From Clostridia bacterium (lineage in GTDB: Bacteria; Bacillota; Clostridia; Oscillospirales; QAMX01): a DNA stretch of 52,692 nt. This document shows, one piece after another, positions 17,588-25,122 of the stretch. Every line of letters starts with the position of its first letter. Position 1 is the stretch's first letter. The notes below the pieces were generated by a model. That model did no database searches. It worked only from the letters and a program-made list of their open reading frames with translations, and was not told where the DNA came from. The DNA lies in contig JAFXIT010000054.1 of NCBI GenBank assembly GCA_017532825.1, positions 1 through 52,692 of the forward strand, read 5' to 3'. The translations under genes and the position numbers were made by a program.

Positions 17588-18634
17588 ATGACTTTGAGGC
17601 GGATATTTTACGTTGTAATAGCGACAGCCGCACTTGCGGCTTCGCTTTTTATATTTTTCGGACAAAAGGAAGACAGCACGCCCATCTCCGTGGAGGTCCA
17701 TACGCTGCGGGAGCAGACGGTGTACGAGAGCTTCGTGTGCAAGGGGACAGCGCAGGCAGAGATATGCCAAAGCGTTGTACTGGGACGTCCTGCGGTAATT
17801 ACCGAGGTGTTCGTTTCCGAAGGCGAAAGTGTCGTTGAAGGTCAGCGGCTCTTTAGCTGCAGGTATCTTGAGGGTGAGGAGCTGTTGCAGGTATACCTTG
17901 GAAGCTTTTACGCCGAGATTATGCAGCGGGTCGATGATATTCGCTATGAGCTTGGAGACAAGGCTTTGCTAGCTTCTGCGGTATACGGAGGAGAGCTTCC
18001 TTCCTACCTTAAAGATTACTATATGCCGCAACCGTCGACCGAAGAATATCGACAGGACGTCTTTGCAACGGCGGACGGTGTCGTTTCGGACATTTTCGTC
18101 TCCGAAGGGGAGACCGTCAGCGGAGCCTTTTCGTCTTTAATACTCAGCCGAGACGAGCTGATGATATCGATCAACGTGCCGCAGAGATATTTCTCGAAAA
18201 TCGAGGTAGGACGTCCCGTAAACGTGTCGGCAGATAGCCTTGGTGATACTGTGGTTGCGGGTAATATATCCGCCGTAGGCAGTAAAGCCGTTACAGTCGG
18301 GGGGATTTTGTCCGACTCCGAGACCGTGATTCCCTGCAGGGTAAGCTTTGATAATTCACTGGGACTCGTCGGAGAAAACTATGCAGTAAGTGCGAGGGTC
18401 TTTTGCAGAGAGTTTATCGATGTGCTGGTCATTCCCTACGAGGCTGTTTTTCAAGAGGACGGAGTAGAATACGTCTTCGTGTTTTTCGACGGAAGAGTCC
18501 AAAAGCGACGTGTTAATGCAGTATTTGAGAACGAAAGCGGGATAATATCGCAGGCTGTGTCTTCGGGCGAGCAGGTGGTAATAAATCCGAGCAGATCGCT
18601 TTTTGACGGTGCGAGAGCGGAGGCGGAAGGATGA
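17588..18634 (+). CDS. MacA/HlyD-like membrane-fusion (periplasmic adaptor-type) protein
   Basis: 348 residues: N-terminal membrane anchor (about residues 3-24), a split lipoyl domain (VITEVFVSEGESVVEGQRLF at about residues 62-81 and GVVSDIFVSEGETVSG at about 160-175) around a short helical insert, then beta-barrel and membrane-proximal domains. This is the layout of RND/MacA adaptors. It overlaps the downstream permease by 4 nt, so the two likely work together. ATG 17588 touches the GGGGGG site with no spacer; TTG 17594, third codon, is 7 nt from it and may be the real start. Confidence 0.78.
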   Translation: MTLRRIFYVVIATAALAASLFIFFGQKEDSTPISVEVHTLREQTVYESFVCKGTAQAEICQSVVLGRPAVITEVFVSEGESVVEGQRLFSCRYLEGEELLQVYLGSFYAEIMQRVDDIRYELGDKALLASAVYGGELPSYLKDYYMPQPSTEEYRQDVFATADGVVSDIFVSEGETVSGAFSSLILSRDELMISINVPQRYFSKIEVGRPVNVSADSLGDTVVAGNISAVGSKAVTVGGILSDSETVIPCRVSFDNSLGLVGENYAVSARVFCREFIDVLVIPYEAVFQEDGVEYVFVFFDGRVQKRRVNAVFENESGIISQAVSSGEQVVINPSRSLFDGARAEAEG

Positions 18635-19812
18635 TACTGTCTGACTATCTCCGCATTCCGTTGAGAAACGTGATAAGGGGAAGGACGCGCACCTTTCTTT
18701 CCGCATCTGCTATGGCGGTGGGTATTGCCTGTGTGGTGATCTTAGGAGTAATAGGGATTACCGGCAAGACTGCTGTAAACGACCAGCTTGAAAGGATCGG
18801 CATAAACGGGATAATGGTTTTTGCGGGCGAGAACGGAGGACTCTCGATGTCGGACGCAAAGAGAGTTATTGATAATATAGCCGAGGTCTCGGTTGCAATG
18901 CCATTCGACGTTAACATCGCAAACTACAGCTTTCGCAACGGAGTACAGAGAAAAGCGACCGTTATGTACGTTGCGGAAAATATCGACCTTTTTATGGGCT
19001 TTGATCTCCTTGCGGGACGGCTTCTGAATGAAAACGACTGTCTGAACGGCAAAAAAGTATGTATCGTAGACTCGACTATTGCCCTTGAAAATTACAAGCG
19101 TATCGACATTACGGGCAAGTCTGTATTTTTGGAGATAGACAATACCCTGCAGGAATTCACGGTAGTAGGGGTTATAGCTACTCAGGTTTCAATGCTTTCG
19201 GGGATGACCGAGGGACAGCTTCCGTCCTTTATTTACCTTCCGTACACTTCGGTGAATGCCGACCTTGAAGAAAGCACCGATCAGATTATTTTCAAGGTTG
19301 ATAAAAACGGCGAGGAAGTATCGGAAAGCATACAACGCCTGCTTGCAAGAACAAACCGTAACGGAGAGCTTTTTAGGGTGGAAAACATATCCGGATACCG
19401 TGAACAGCTTGATTCTGCTATGAACGTAATTACACTTGTTCTTTCGGCAACCGCAGGCATTTCTCTGTTTGTTGCAGGGATCGGTGTAATGAATATGATG
19501 CTCTCTACCGTTTCGGAGAGGTACTCCGAGATCGGAATATGCATGGCCGTCGGTGCAAGACGGTGGCAGATAGGCTTGCTTTTTATGATCGAAGCCCTTA
19601 TAATTGCCCTTATCGGCGCTGCGGTCGGTATTGTTCTTGGCGTTGCCGCTACCGAGCTTGCCTGTAATGCAGTCGGCGCAGAACCGATCTTTACCCCCAT
19701 AGGCATAGCGGTACCGGTGACTGTTACCGTGCTGACAGGTGCGGTGTTTGGTATAGCTCCCGCACTTAAAGCGGCCTGCTTACAGCCTGCGATGGCAATT
19801 CGAAAGGATTGA
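18631..19812 (+). CDS. MacB/FtsX-type ABC transporter permease
   Basis: 393 residues with the MacB topology: one N-terminal helix (about residues 23-47), a large extracytoplasmic MacB_PCD domain, and three C-terminal helices (about residues 265-290, 310-335 and 350-375). The segment YSEIGICMAVGARRWQIG is the typical coupling region that contacts the ATPase. MacB-type proteins move substrates by mechanotransmission rather than through a channel. The usual ATP-binding subunit gene is not adjacent; it must be elsewhere or shared. Joined to the adaptor gene by ATGA. Confidence 0.85.
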   Translation: MILSDYLRIPLRNVIRGRTRTFLSASAMAVGIACVVILGVIGITGKTAVNDQLERIGINGIMVFAGENGGLSMSDAKRVIDNIAEVSVAMPFDVNIANYSFRNGVQRKATVMYVAENIDLFMGFDLLAGRLLNENDCLNGKKVCIVDSTIALENYKRIDITGKSVFLEIDNTLQEFTVVGVIATQVSMLSGMTEGQLPSFIYLPYTSVNADLEESTDQIIFKVDKNGEEVSESIQRLLARTNRNGELFRVENISGYREQLDSAMNVITLVLSATAGISLFVAGIGVMNMMLSTVSERYSEIGICMAVGARRWQIGLLFMIEALIIALIGAAVGIVLGVAATELACNAVGAEPIFTPIGIAVPVTVTVLTGAVFGIAPALKAACLQPAMAIRKD

Positions 19813-19816
19813 TGTT

Positions 19817-20545
19817 ATGTTTCTAACCGTTCCGGGACTGCCCGAGCGTGAAGTAAAGACGGTAATGACGGCAAAAAACGCAATGGAAAAGCTTCTGCCG
19901 GCATTCGATAGGCTCGGTATATCCTGCCTGCCCTCGCCAATATCGCCGTCACTTCCGCAAAAGCTTCGGCAGCATCCCGACATGAACGTTGCACACCTGG
20001 GCGGTAGTGTGTTTGTGGTGTATGATGATGCGGTAGGCACCGAGGTCTTGCGTGAGCTCGGCGCCAAGCTTTGCCCTGCCAAAGTGCCGATATCGGAAGA
20101 TTATCCTCACGATGCAGCACTCAATATTAAGATCTGCGGTGATATCTGCTTTCATAGACTTGATATCACCGATACATATCTTGCAAAACTGCTGCATGAG
20201 CGTTATAGGTGTATAAACGTTAGACAAGGGTATTCGGGATGTTCTACTATGGTTATCGGTAAAAGGGCGATCATTACCGGGGATAGCGGCATGCTTTCTG
20301 CCGCAAAACGGGTAGGAATGGATGCGCTTTTTGTATCAGACCGTAAAATAATACTTGAAGGGTATGACCACGGCTTTATCGGAGGGTGCGGAGGTATGCT
20401 TGCGCCCGATAGGGTTGCTTTTACCGGGGTGCCCGAGGACCGTGATAAGATAGAGACGTTTTGTATTAAGCACGGGGTTGAGCCGATCTTCCTTACGGAC
20501 GGACCCTGCTTTGATTGCGGAGGAATAATTCCGTTAACACAATAA
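19817..20545 (+). CDS. DUF6873-like protein (predicted GME fold), function unknown
   Basis: A 242-residue soluble protein. The pattern resembles the DUF6873 family, placed in the guanidine-modifying-enzyme fold: DYPHDAALNIKICGD, GYSGCSTMVIGKRAIITGDSGM, GFIGGCGGMLAPDRVAF and a C-terminal DGPCFDCGGIIPL. The Cys/His/Asp-rich conserved blocks would suit a catalytic site, but no activity is known to me, and the family name is from memory. It starts 4 nt after the permease and is followed by two micro-genes ending in spoVM, so a link to sporulation is possible. Confidence 0.6.
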   Translation: MFLTVPGLPEREVKTVMTAKNAMEKLLPAFDRLGISCLPSPISPSLPQKLRQHPDMNVAHLGGSVFVVYDDAVGTEVLRELGAKLCPAKVPISEDYPHDAALNIKICGDICFHRLDITDTYLAKLLHERYRCINVRQGYSGCSTMVIGKRAIITGDSGMLSAAKRVGMDALFVSDRKIILEGYDHGFIGGCGGMLAPDRVAFTGVPEDRDKIETFCIKHGVEPIFLTDGPCFDCGGIIPLTQ

Positions 20546-20582
20546 TGCCTACGGGCATAGTATGTAGCGGAAGGTGATATGA

Positions 20583-20744
20583 GTGAAATATCGAATCAGA
20601 TCGGATGCAAAAACCGGCCGTCTTATCGTAGCTGCAGGTATCGGATGTGCCGTTCTTGCGATAGTTCCGATAAAATGCGTACTGATGATAGCTTCGGGCA
20701 TACTCATCGGAACGGGTATGCTGATGTGCTCACACAATAAATGA
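20583..20744 (+). CDS. 53-residue two-helix membrane protein upstream of spoVM
   Basis: A GTG-started ORF with AAGGTG 6 nt upstream. The N-terminus is basic (MKYRIRSDAKTGR), followed by two hydrophobic segments, about residues 14-29 (LIVAAGIGCAVLAIVP) and 32-47 (CVLMIASGILIGTGML), separated by a Lys, and a short polar tail (CSHNK). I do not recognise the family. An ATG ORF of the same length in the +2 frame (20579-20740) gives a Cys/Ser/Arg-rich non-globular peptide with its start too close to the ribosome site, so I prefer the GTG frame. It lies 12 nt before spoVM and 37 nt after the DUF6873-like gene. Confidence 0.6.
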   Translation: MKYRIRSDAKTGRLIVAAGIGCAVLAIVPIKCVLMIASGILIGTGMLMCSHNK

Positions 20745-20756
20745 AAGGTGAAACAT

Positions 20757-20834
20757 ATGCAGATCGTTGTTGTTAAAGCTCCGAAATACCTTCGGGGAGT
20801 TCTTAGGCTGATTTTCGGAATGAAGCGTACATAA
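20757..20834 (+). CDS. spoVM: Stage V sporulation protein M (SpoVM) micropeptide
   Basis: A 25-codon gene with an AAAGGTG ribosome site 7 nt before the ATG. The peptide runs MQIVVVKAPKYL-RGVLRLIFG-MKRT. It lines up without gaps with the 26-residue B. subtilis SpoVM (MKFYTIKLPKFLGGIVRAML...): Lys7, Pro9, Lys10, Leu12, Gly14, Arg17 and Gly21 are shared. SpoVM is an amphipathic helix that recognises the convex forespore membrane and anchors the coat protein SpoIVA; Pro9 is needed for localisation in B. subtilis. A 14-bp terminator follows by 1 nt. Too small for most gene finders. Confidence 0.88.
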   Translation: MQIVVVKAPKYLRGVLRLIFGMKRT

Positions 20835-20835
20835 G

Positions 20836-20867
20836 AAAAAGCGTCGGGATGATTCCCGACGCTTTTT
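20836..20867. terminator. Bidirectional terminator after spoVM
   Basis: A perfect 14-bp stem (20836-20849 with 20854-20867, TGAT loop) begins with five A and ends with five T, so it works for spoVM and for the convergent minus-strand operon. Confidence 0.93.
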
Positions 20868-20869
20868 GA

Positions 20870-21409
20870 CTATTTCTGAAGGGATTTTACGTAGGATGTG
20901 ATAAGCTCGTTGTTATACTTCCCGGGAAGAGAGGCTTCAAAGTATGCCTTGTCCATCTTCTTTTCGCTGTTTGATTGAAGAAGGGACATAACGTATTGCG
21001 TGGCATCGTGAAGCATTCCGTTGTATTTTACAGCATCCGACTTGAGAATATCAAGGGCGGTGGGGGACAGCTCGGAGCTTCCGCTGAGGCCGCAGGCGTA
21101 TTGATATACGGTATTTGCCGTGTTTTTTACCAATGCAGTATAATCGTCGTTGATCTCTGTTCCGGTAATACAGGCCAACAGCCGCCCCGAGAGGTTTGCA
21201 AGTGCGGCAGAGTCTGCTTTGTCTGCATTAAAAAGCACTTCAAGCTCGTCTGTAAGATCGTTTACCTCAAAGACCGTCTGCCTTATTGCCCTGCCGTGAA
21301 GCCGTTGTGCAGAGAGAGTGCTGATGTGGGATACAGCCAAAAAGGTACCGAGCATCAAAAGTATCATCCATGAAATAAGGAGTACAGGGCTGATTTTTTT
21401 TCTTCTCAT
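20870..21409 (-). CDS. Unknown single-pass membrane protein
   Basis: 179 residues. A basic start (MRRKKISP) is followed by one hydrophobic segment (about residues 8-28) and an apparently all-helical extracytoplasmic domain of about 150 residues with no cysteine pair pattern and no known motif. I do not recognise it. The ATG at 21409 overlaps the xerC stop (ATGA), which makes this start firm; an upstream in-frame extension would only be xerC read in another frame. It is the last gene of the deoC operon and ends 2 nt before the shared terminator. Confidence 0.7.
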   Translation of the reverse strand: MRRKKISPVLLISWMILLMLGTFLAVSHISTLSAQRLHGRAIRQTVFEVNDLTDELEVLFNADKADSAALANLSGRLLACITGTEINDDYTALVKNTANTVYQYACGLSGSSELSPTALDILKSDAVKYNGMLHDATQYVMSLLQSNSEKKMDKAYFEASLPGKYNNELITSYVKSLQK

Positions 21410-22428
21410 AATTCGTCCTCTTCTTGATCGTGTACTTGCTTTACCTCTCCCGAGAGAGGATTTGCCTTTGCCGCTATACGGAGATCGCTGTTGTCCACGT
21501 GGGTATAGATCTTGGTGGTGTTGAGCTGCTCGTGACCGAGCAGCTGTTGCAGAACAAGCACGTCGACTCCGTTTTGATACATAAGGGTCGCTGCCGTGTG
21601 GCGCAACTTGTGAGCAGAATAGTTTTCTCCCGAAAGTCCTGCCGCACCAAGATGTTTTTTTACAAGCCACTTGACGGTGCTGGGAGATATCCTTGTGCGA
21701 AGTCTGGAGATAAAGAGTGCCTGCTCATGGGAGGGGGCAAGCTCTTTTCTTGCGGTGACCCAGGACAAAAGGGCAGAGATGCAGGCATCATTGAGATATA
21801 CGATACGTTCCTTTCCACCCTTACCCGTGATCCTGAGGGTATCTTCCTTTATATCGGAAAGATTTATTCCGACAAGCTCGGAAACACGCAGTCCGCAGTT
21901 TAAAAACAAGGTCAAAATGCAGAAATCACGTTCGGCATTGTCGCCGTCGACACTGTTTAGCAAATTCTTGCTCTCTTCGAGAGTAAGGTGCCTTGGGAGT
22001 GACTTTTTAAGCTTGGATGACTCAAGCTCTGCGGCGGGATTTTCGTCAATAAGATGCTCCTTTGAGTGAATATATTTGAAATAGGAGCGCAGGGATGCGA
22101 CCTTTCTTGCTCTGGCAGCCGCACCGAGCCCGTAGCCTGTGAGGGTGCTGTTTTGGTGTACCGCACGCTCTCTGGCCAAAAAACTCATAAAATCGTATAT
22201 GTCACTTAACGTTATGCCCCTTACAAGAGAAATGTCGACGTCGGAGACGGGGATCTCGTCAAGGTCGGTCTGCGGCGGGACAAGTCCGCGAAGGCGCTTG
22301 ATATACCTGAAAAACAGTCGCAGGTCAAGGTAGTATTCCTCTACGGTCTTTCGTGACTTTCCGCGTATGGTTTCGGTATAGGTCAGAAAACGGCGGATAA
22401 CGTCCGGCGCCTCAAGTCTGTAATCCAT
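21406..22428 (-). CDS. XerC/XerD-type tyrosine recombinase
   Basis: A 340-residue site-specific recombinase. N-terminal SAM-like core-binding domain at about residues 8-120, carrying an insert of about 30 residues compared with the 300-residue XerC/XerD norm. Catalytic residues are all present: Arg in CGLRVSEL, Lys in GKGGKER, His-x-x-Arg in HKLRHTAAT, His in LLGHEQLNTTKIYTHV and the Tyr nucleophile in the same segment. It most likely resolves chromosome dimers at dif; an integron or phage role is unlikely in a housekeeping operon with no mobile genes near. GGAG precedes the ATG; surE ends 29 nt upstream. Confidence 0.9.
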   Translation of the reverse strand: MDYRLEAPDVIRRFLTYTETIRGKSRKTVEEYYLDLRLFFRYIKRLRGLVPPQTDLDEIPVSDVDISLVRGITLSDIYDFMSFLARERAVHQNSTLTGYGLGAAARARKVASLRSYFKYIHSKEHLIDENPAAELESSKLKKSLPRHLTLEESKNLLNSVDGDNAERDFCILTLFLNCGLRVSELVGINLSDIKEDTLRITGKGGKERIVYLNDACISALLSWVTARKELAPSHEQALFISRLRTRISPSTVKWLVKKHLGAAGLSGENYSAHKLRHTAATLMYQNGVDVLVLQQLLGHEQLNTTKIYTHVDNSDLRIAAKANPLSGEVKQVHDQEEDEL

Positions 22429-22457
22429 AAATACACTCCGTCGGAAGAAGTTTATTT

Positions 22458-23183
22458 TTAATCGTTAACGGCGGTCTTAAGCCTTTCAAAGACCGAGAGG
22501 TCTGTACGTGTGGCAATGAGCGGCGTGACCGATATATAACCGTTTCGGATGGCGTCTATATCAAATGAAAGGTCGTTCCTTTCACGCGGCAGAGGCTCAC
22601 CGACCTGGATATATTTGTTTTCACCGCAAGGCTTGAATACGTCCGAAAAGAACATCCCTCCCTGGGCGGTAATGCGAAAGCCCTTGGCATTCGAGGGAAT
22701 ATTGACGTTATATAGACTGCAATGCTCGAAAAGACGGTTTTCGCAGATAAAGCCCCAAACCTTGTCAAGGTGTTCAAGCGGAGCAAGACCTGCTTCTCTG
22801 CCGGATGACAGAGCAAGCCCGCGTATGCCAAGCCGAGAGCCTTCGAATATCGCTCCGACCGTGCCTGAATATACTATATCGTCGCCGAGGTTGTAGCCCT
22901 TGTTTATTCCCGAAATTATCAGCCGGTAGTCCTCGTTGAGTGCGGTAATACCAAAGCGGACACAGTCGGCAGGGGTGGAGTCGACTGCATACACAGTAAC
23001 GTCGGGAGCAACGGTCTCCTTTTTTACCTCAACCTCTTGGGTAAAGTTGACGGCCTGGCTCATTCCGCTTTGCTCGGTGCGAGGAACGACTGCCGTTACA
23101 TTTCCAAGCTTTCTTGCCCAACGGATAAGTCCCGGAAGGATCGGGGAGTCCATTCCGTCGTCATTGGTAATAAGGATGTTCAT
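22458..23183 (-). CDS. surE: 5'/3'-nucleotidase SurE
   Basis: A 241-residue metal-dependent nucleoside monophosphate phosphatase. Seen: ILITNDDGMDSP with two metal-binding Asp at residues 8-9, the Ser in EQSGMSQAVN, and the Asn in SGINKGYNLGDD-IVYSGTVGA. SurE dephosphorylates ribo- and deoxyribonucleotides, releasing nucleosides for the salvage enzymes encoded upstream in the same operon. Its start overlaps the end of the preceding nrnA-like gene by 4 nt. Confidence 0.95.
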   Translation of the reverse strand: MNILITNDDGMDSPILPGLIRWARKLGNVTAVVPRTEQSGMSQAVNFTQEVEVKKETVAPDVTVYAVDSTPADCVRFGITALNEDYRLIISGINKGYNLGDDIVYSGTVGAIFEGSRLGIRGLALSSGREAGLAPLEHLDKVWGFICENRLFEHCSLYNVNIPSNAKGFRITAQGGMFFSDVFKPCGENKYIQVGEPLPRERNDLSFDIDAIRNGYISVTPLIATRTDLSVFERLKTAVND

Positions 23184-24160
23184 AGCCAGCCCTCGTGAGT
23201 TCGCTTATATTCGCCAAGAAGCTCGTCGGCCTCGGCTATGAGTGAACGCATTTCCTTTGCATTTGAAACGGTAGCACCGCTTGCGCAGGCATGGCCGCCG
23301 CCGTTGTACTTCTGTGCGAGCTCGTTGATGGTAACGAAGCGGGAGCGCAGACGGACCCTTGTCGTACCGTCGTCGGAATCGATAAATGCGATCCATATAA
23401 GGCTGTTCTTGACCGAATCCATATAGGAGACCGATGCTGAGGCGTCCTCGTGGGAAAGCCCGAATCGCTCTCTGATCGCCTTGGTGATGTGCAGATAGAT
23501 AACGCCGTTTGGTGTCATGCGCATCTGTCCGTAAACGTATGACTGGAACTTAAGGGAATCAAACTCCTTCATATAGAGGTTTGAATAAAGGCTGTCAAGG
23601 TCAACCCCTACGTCCAGCAGGGTACCTGCATTACGCATTGTCTCACCCGAAACGGATCTGAAGCGGAATCTTCCCGAATCTGTCACCATTCCGGTATATA
23701 TGTAGGTTGCTGCGGCCGAGGTGATCTTAAGCTCGTTGCGGAAGGTATTGTAGAAATGAGCGATCATTTCGCAGGAGGATGAGCGTTCCTCCTCGACCCA
23801 CTCAAGCTCGGCATAGGAATCAACGGGAATGTGGTGGTCTATCTTTATAAGCTCCCTGCAAAGGGAGTATTTGGGGTTGGAAATACGGTCGATGGTTGCA
23901 GTGTCGATAATGATACCGAGCGCATCTGCATAAAGCTCGTCGGCAATATCGGGATCCTCGGGACCAAGGAAGCTCAAATAGTCGGAATAATCGTTGTTTA
24001 TAACGTAGACCTCCTTTTGAGGAAAGGTCTCTCGGAGAATATCACGCAATCCAAGTGTTGAGCCTACCGAGTCGCCGTCGGGACGGAAGTGCCTGAAAAG
24101 AATAATACGGTCGTAATCCTTTATAGTTTCGAGTATTTCTCTCATAATTTCCGTGTTCAT
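23180..24160 (-). CDS. DHH/DHHA1 phosphoesterase, NrnA-like (copy 2)
   Basis: A 326-residue DHH-family phosphoesterase of the NrnA (nano-RNase and pAp phosphatase) group. Seen: FRHFRPDGDSVGS, IIIDTATIDRI, the DHH motif in KIDHHIPVD, TGMVTDSGRFRF, and GGGHACASGA in the C-terminal DHHA1 substrate-binding domain. All metal-binding residues are present. NrnA degrades 2-5 nt RNAs, pGpG/pApA and pAp to mononucleotides. It follows a paralogue directly (4-nt overlap), with GGAGGAAAG before its ATG. Confidence 0.92.
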   Translation of the reverse strand: MNTEIMREILETIKDYDRIILFRHFRPDGDSVGSTLGLRDILRETFPQKEVYVINNDYSDYLSFLGPEDPDIADELYADALGIIIDTATIDRISNPKYSLCRELIKIDHHIPVDSYAELEWVEEERSSSCEMIAHFYNTFRNELKITSAAATYIYTGMVTDSGRFRFRSVSGETMRNAGTLLDVGVDLDSLYSNLYMKEFDSLKFQSYVYGQMRMTPNGVIYLHITKAIRERFGLSHEDASASVSYMDSVKNSLIWIAFIDSDDGTTRVRLRSRFVTINELAQKYNGGGHACASGATVSNAKEMRSLIAEADELLGEYKRTHEGWL

Positions 24161-25098
24161 ATACTTTCCTCCGTGAGATTGTTAAGATCGTCAAGCAGGC
24201 GCATTGCCTCGTCTCTGTCCTTTAGGGTCGCACCGCTTGCCTTTTGGTGACCGCCGCCGCCGTACTTTACGGCGATTGGGTTGATGTTATACAGACTTGA
24301 GCGTATTTCGCAGAGCACACCGTTATCGGTCTCGGTAAAATTGACCCAACGGTCTATCCCTCGTATGTCCGACATGACGTTTACCATGCCCCTCGACAGG
24401 GTAAAGGCATCGGCGTTGTAGCTTTTTGCGGTCTCAAGATCGGTGTATATGTAGGCGGTGTTGTTTTTGGTCGTTTGAATACGCAGAGTATATTTTGCAC
24501 GAAGCTTGAGCATATCCAACTCATCGGAGTACAGACTCTTGTAGATTTCGGAGGTGCTGAAGCTTCGTTCCATAAGGAAGGATGCCAGACGGAAGGTGTT
24601 TGAACAGGTAGAATCATAGCGGAATCTTCCCGAGTCGGTCACCATTCCGGTATAAAGCGACTTTGCGGCAAGAGCTGACACCGTAAGACCGCATTCCATC
24701 GCCATTTCGGTAATAAGTCCGCAACAGCTTTCATATGTGGTGTCGGTAACCTCAACATCTGCAATGGTCTCGCAGAAGATGTGGTGGTCTATACGCACCG
24801 TTGCGGCGGCAGAGGTATAGCGCTCATCGCTTATAAGAGCCTTTGCGGAGGTGTCGAGTATAACCGCAAGCGCATCGGAATAGACGCCGTCAGAAATGTC
24901 ATCCATCACCGAGTCCTCCATAAAGGCGTACCGTGCAGTCATATCTCCCACAGCGTATATCTCTTTGCCCGGGAAACTGTCTTTTAGAATGTTTTTAAGC
25001 CCTATTTGGCTTCCCAAAGCATCACCGTCGGGGTTCTTATGACGGTGGATGATTATTTTCGGATATTTCCTTATCTGTTCAATGATCTGTTCAAACAT
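24157..25098 (-). CDS. DHH/DHHA1 phosphoesterase, NrnA-like (copy 1)
   Basis: About 313 residues, paralogous to the next gene. Seen: HRHKNPDGDALGSQ, VILDTSAK, RIDHHIFCE, TGMVTDSGRFRY and GGGHQKASGA, so the active site looks complete. Two NrnA-like enzymes in tandem suggest split substrates, such as nanoRNA versus pAp or linear dinucleotides from cyclic-di-nucleotides. ATG 25098 (MFEQIIEQI) fits the family start; an in-frame GTG at 25119 has no ribosome site before it. Two AAAGGA sites lie 2 and 12 nt from the ATG, neither at ideal distance. Confidence 0.9.
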   Translation of the reverse strand: MFEQIIEQIRKYPKIIIHRHKNPDGDALGSQIGLKNILKDSFPGKEIYAVGDMTARYAFMEDSVMDDISDGVYSDALAVILDTSAKALISDERYTSAAATVRIDHHIFCETIADVEVTDTTYESCCGLITEMAMECGLTVSALAAKSLYTGMVTDSGRFRYDSTCSNTFRLASFLMERSFSTSEIYKSLYSDELDMLKLRAKYTLRIQTTKNNTAYIYTDLETAKSYNADAFTLSRGMVNVMSDIRGIDRWVNFTETDNGVLCEIRSSLYNINPIAVKYGGGGHQKASGATLKDRDEAMRLLDDLNNLTEESI

Positions 25099-25122
25099 TG
25101 TCCTTTGCAGTCCTTTCACGAT

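Noticed and set aside
20540..20563. Sigma-E-like elements before the small membrane protein
   Set aside because: CATAGTAT resembles a -10 but the nearest -35-like sequence is only 9 bp away, too close.
20579..20740. ATG-started ORF overlapping the 53-residue gene
   Set aside because: The ribosome site is only 2 nt from this ATG and the product is an Arg/Ser/Cys-rich peptide; the GTG frame has correct spacing and membrane helices.
21410..21670. N-terminal extension of the unknown membrane protein into xerC
   Set aside because: It is xerC read in another frame; the ATG at 21409 overlaps the xerC stop in the usual coupled way.
21406..22428. Tyrosine recombinase as evidence for an integrated mobile element
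   Set aside because: It lies in an operon with salvage genes, has XerC/XerD features, and no attachment repeats, phage genes or tRNA are adjacent.
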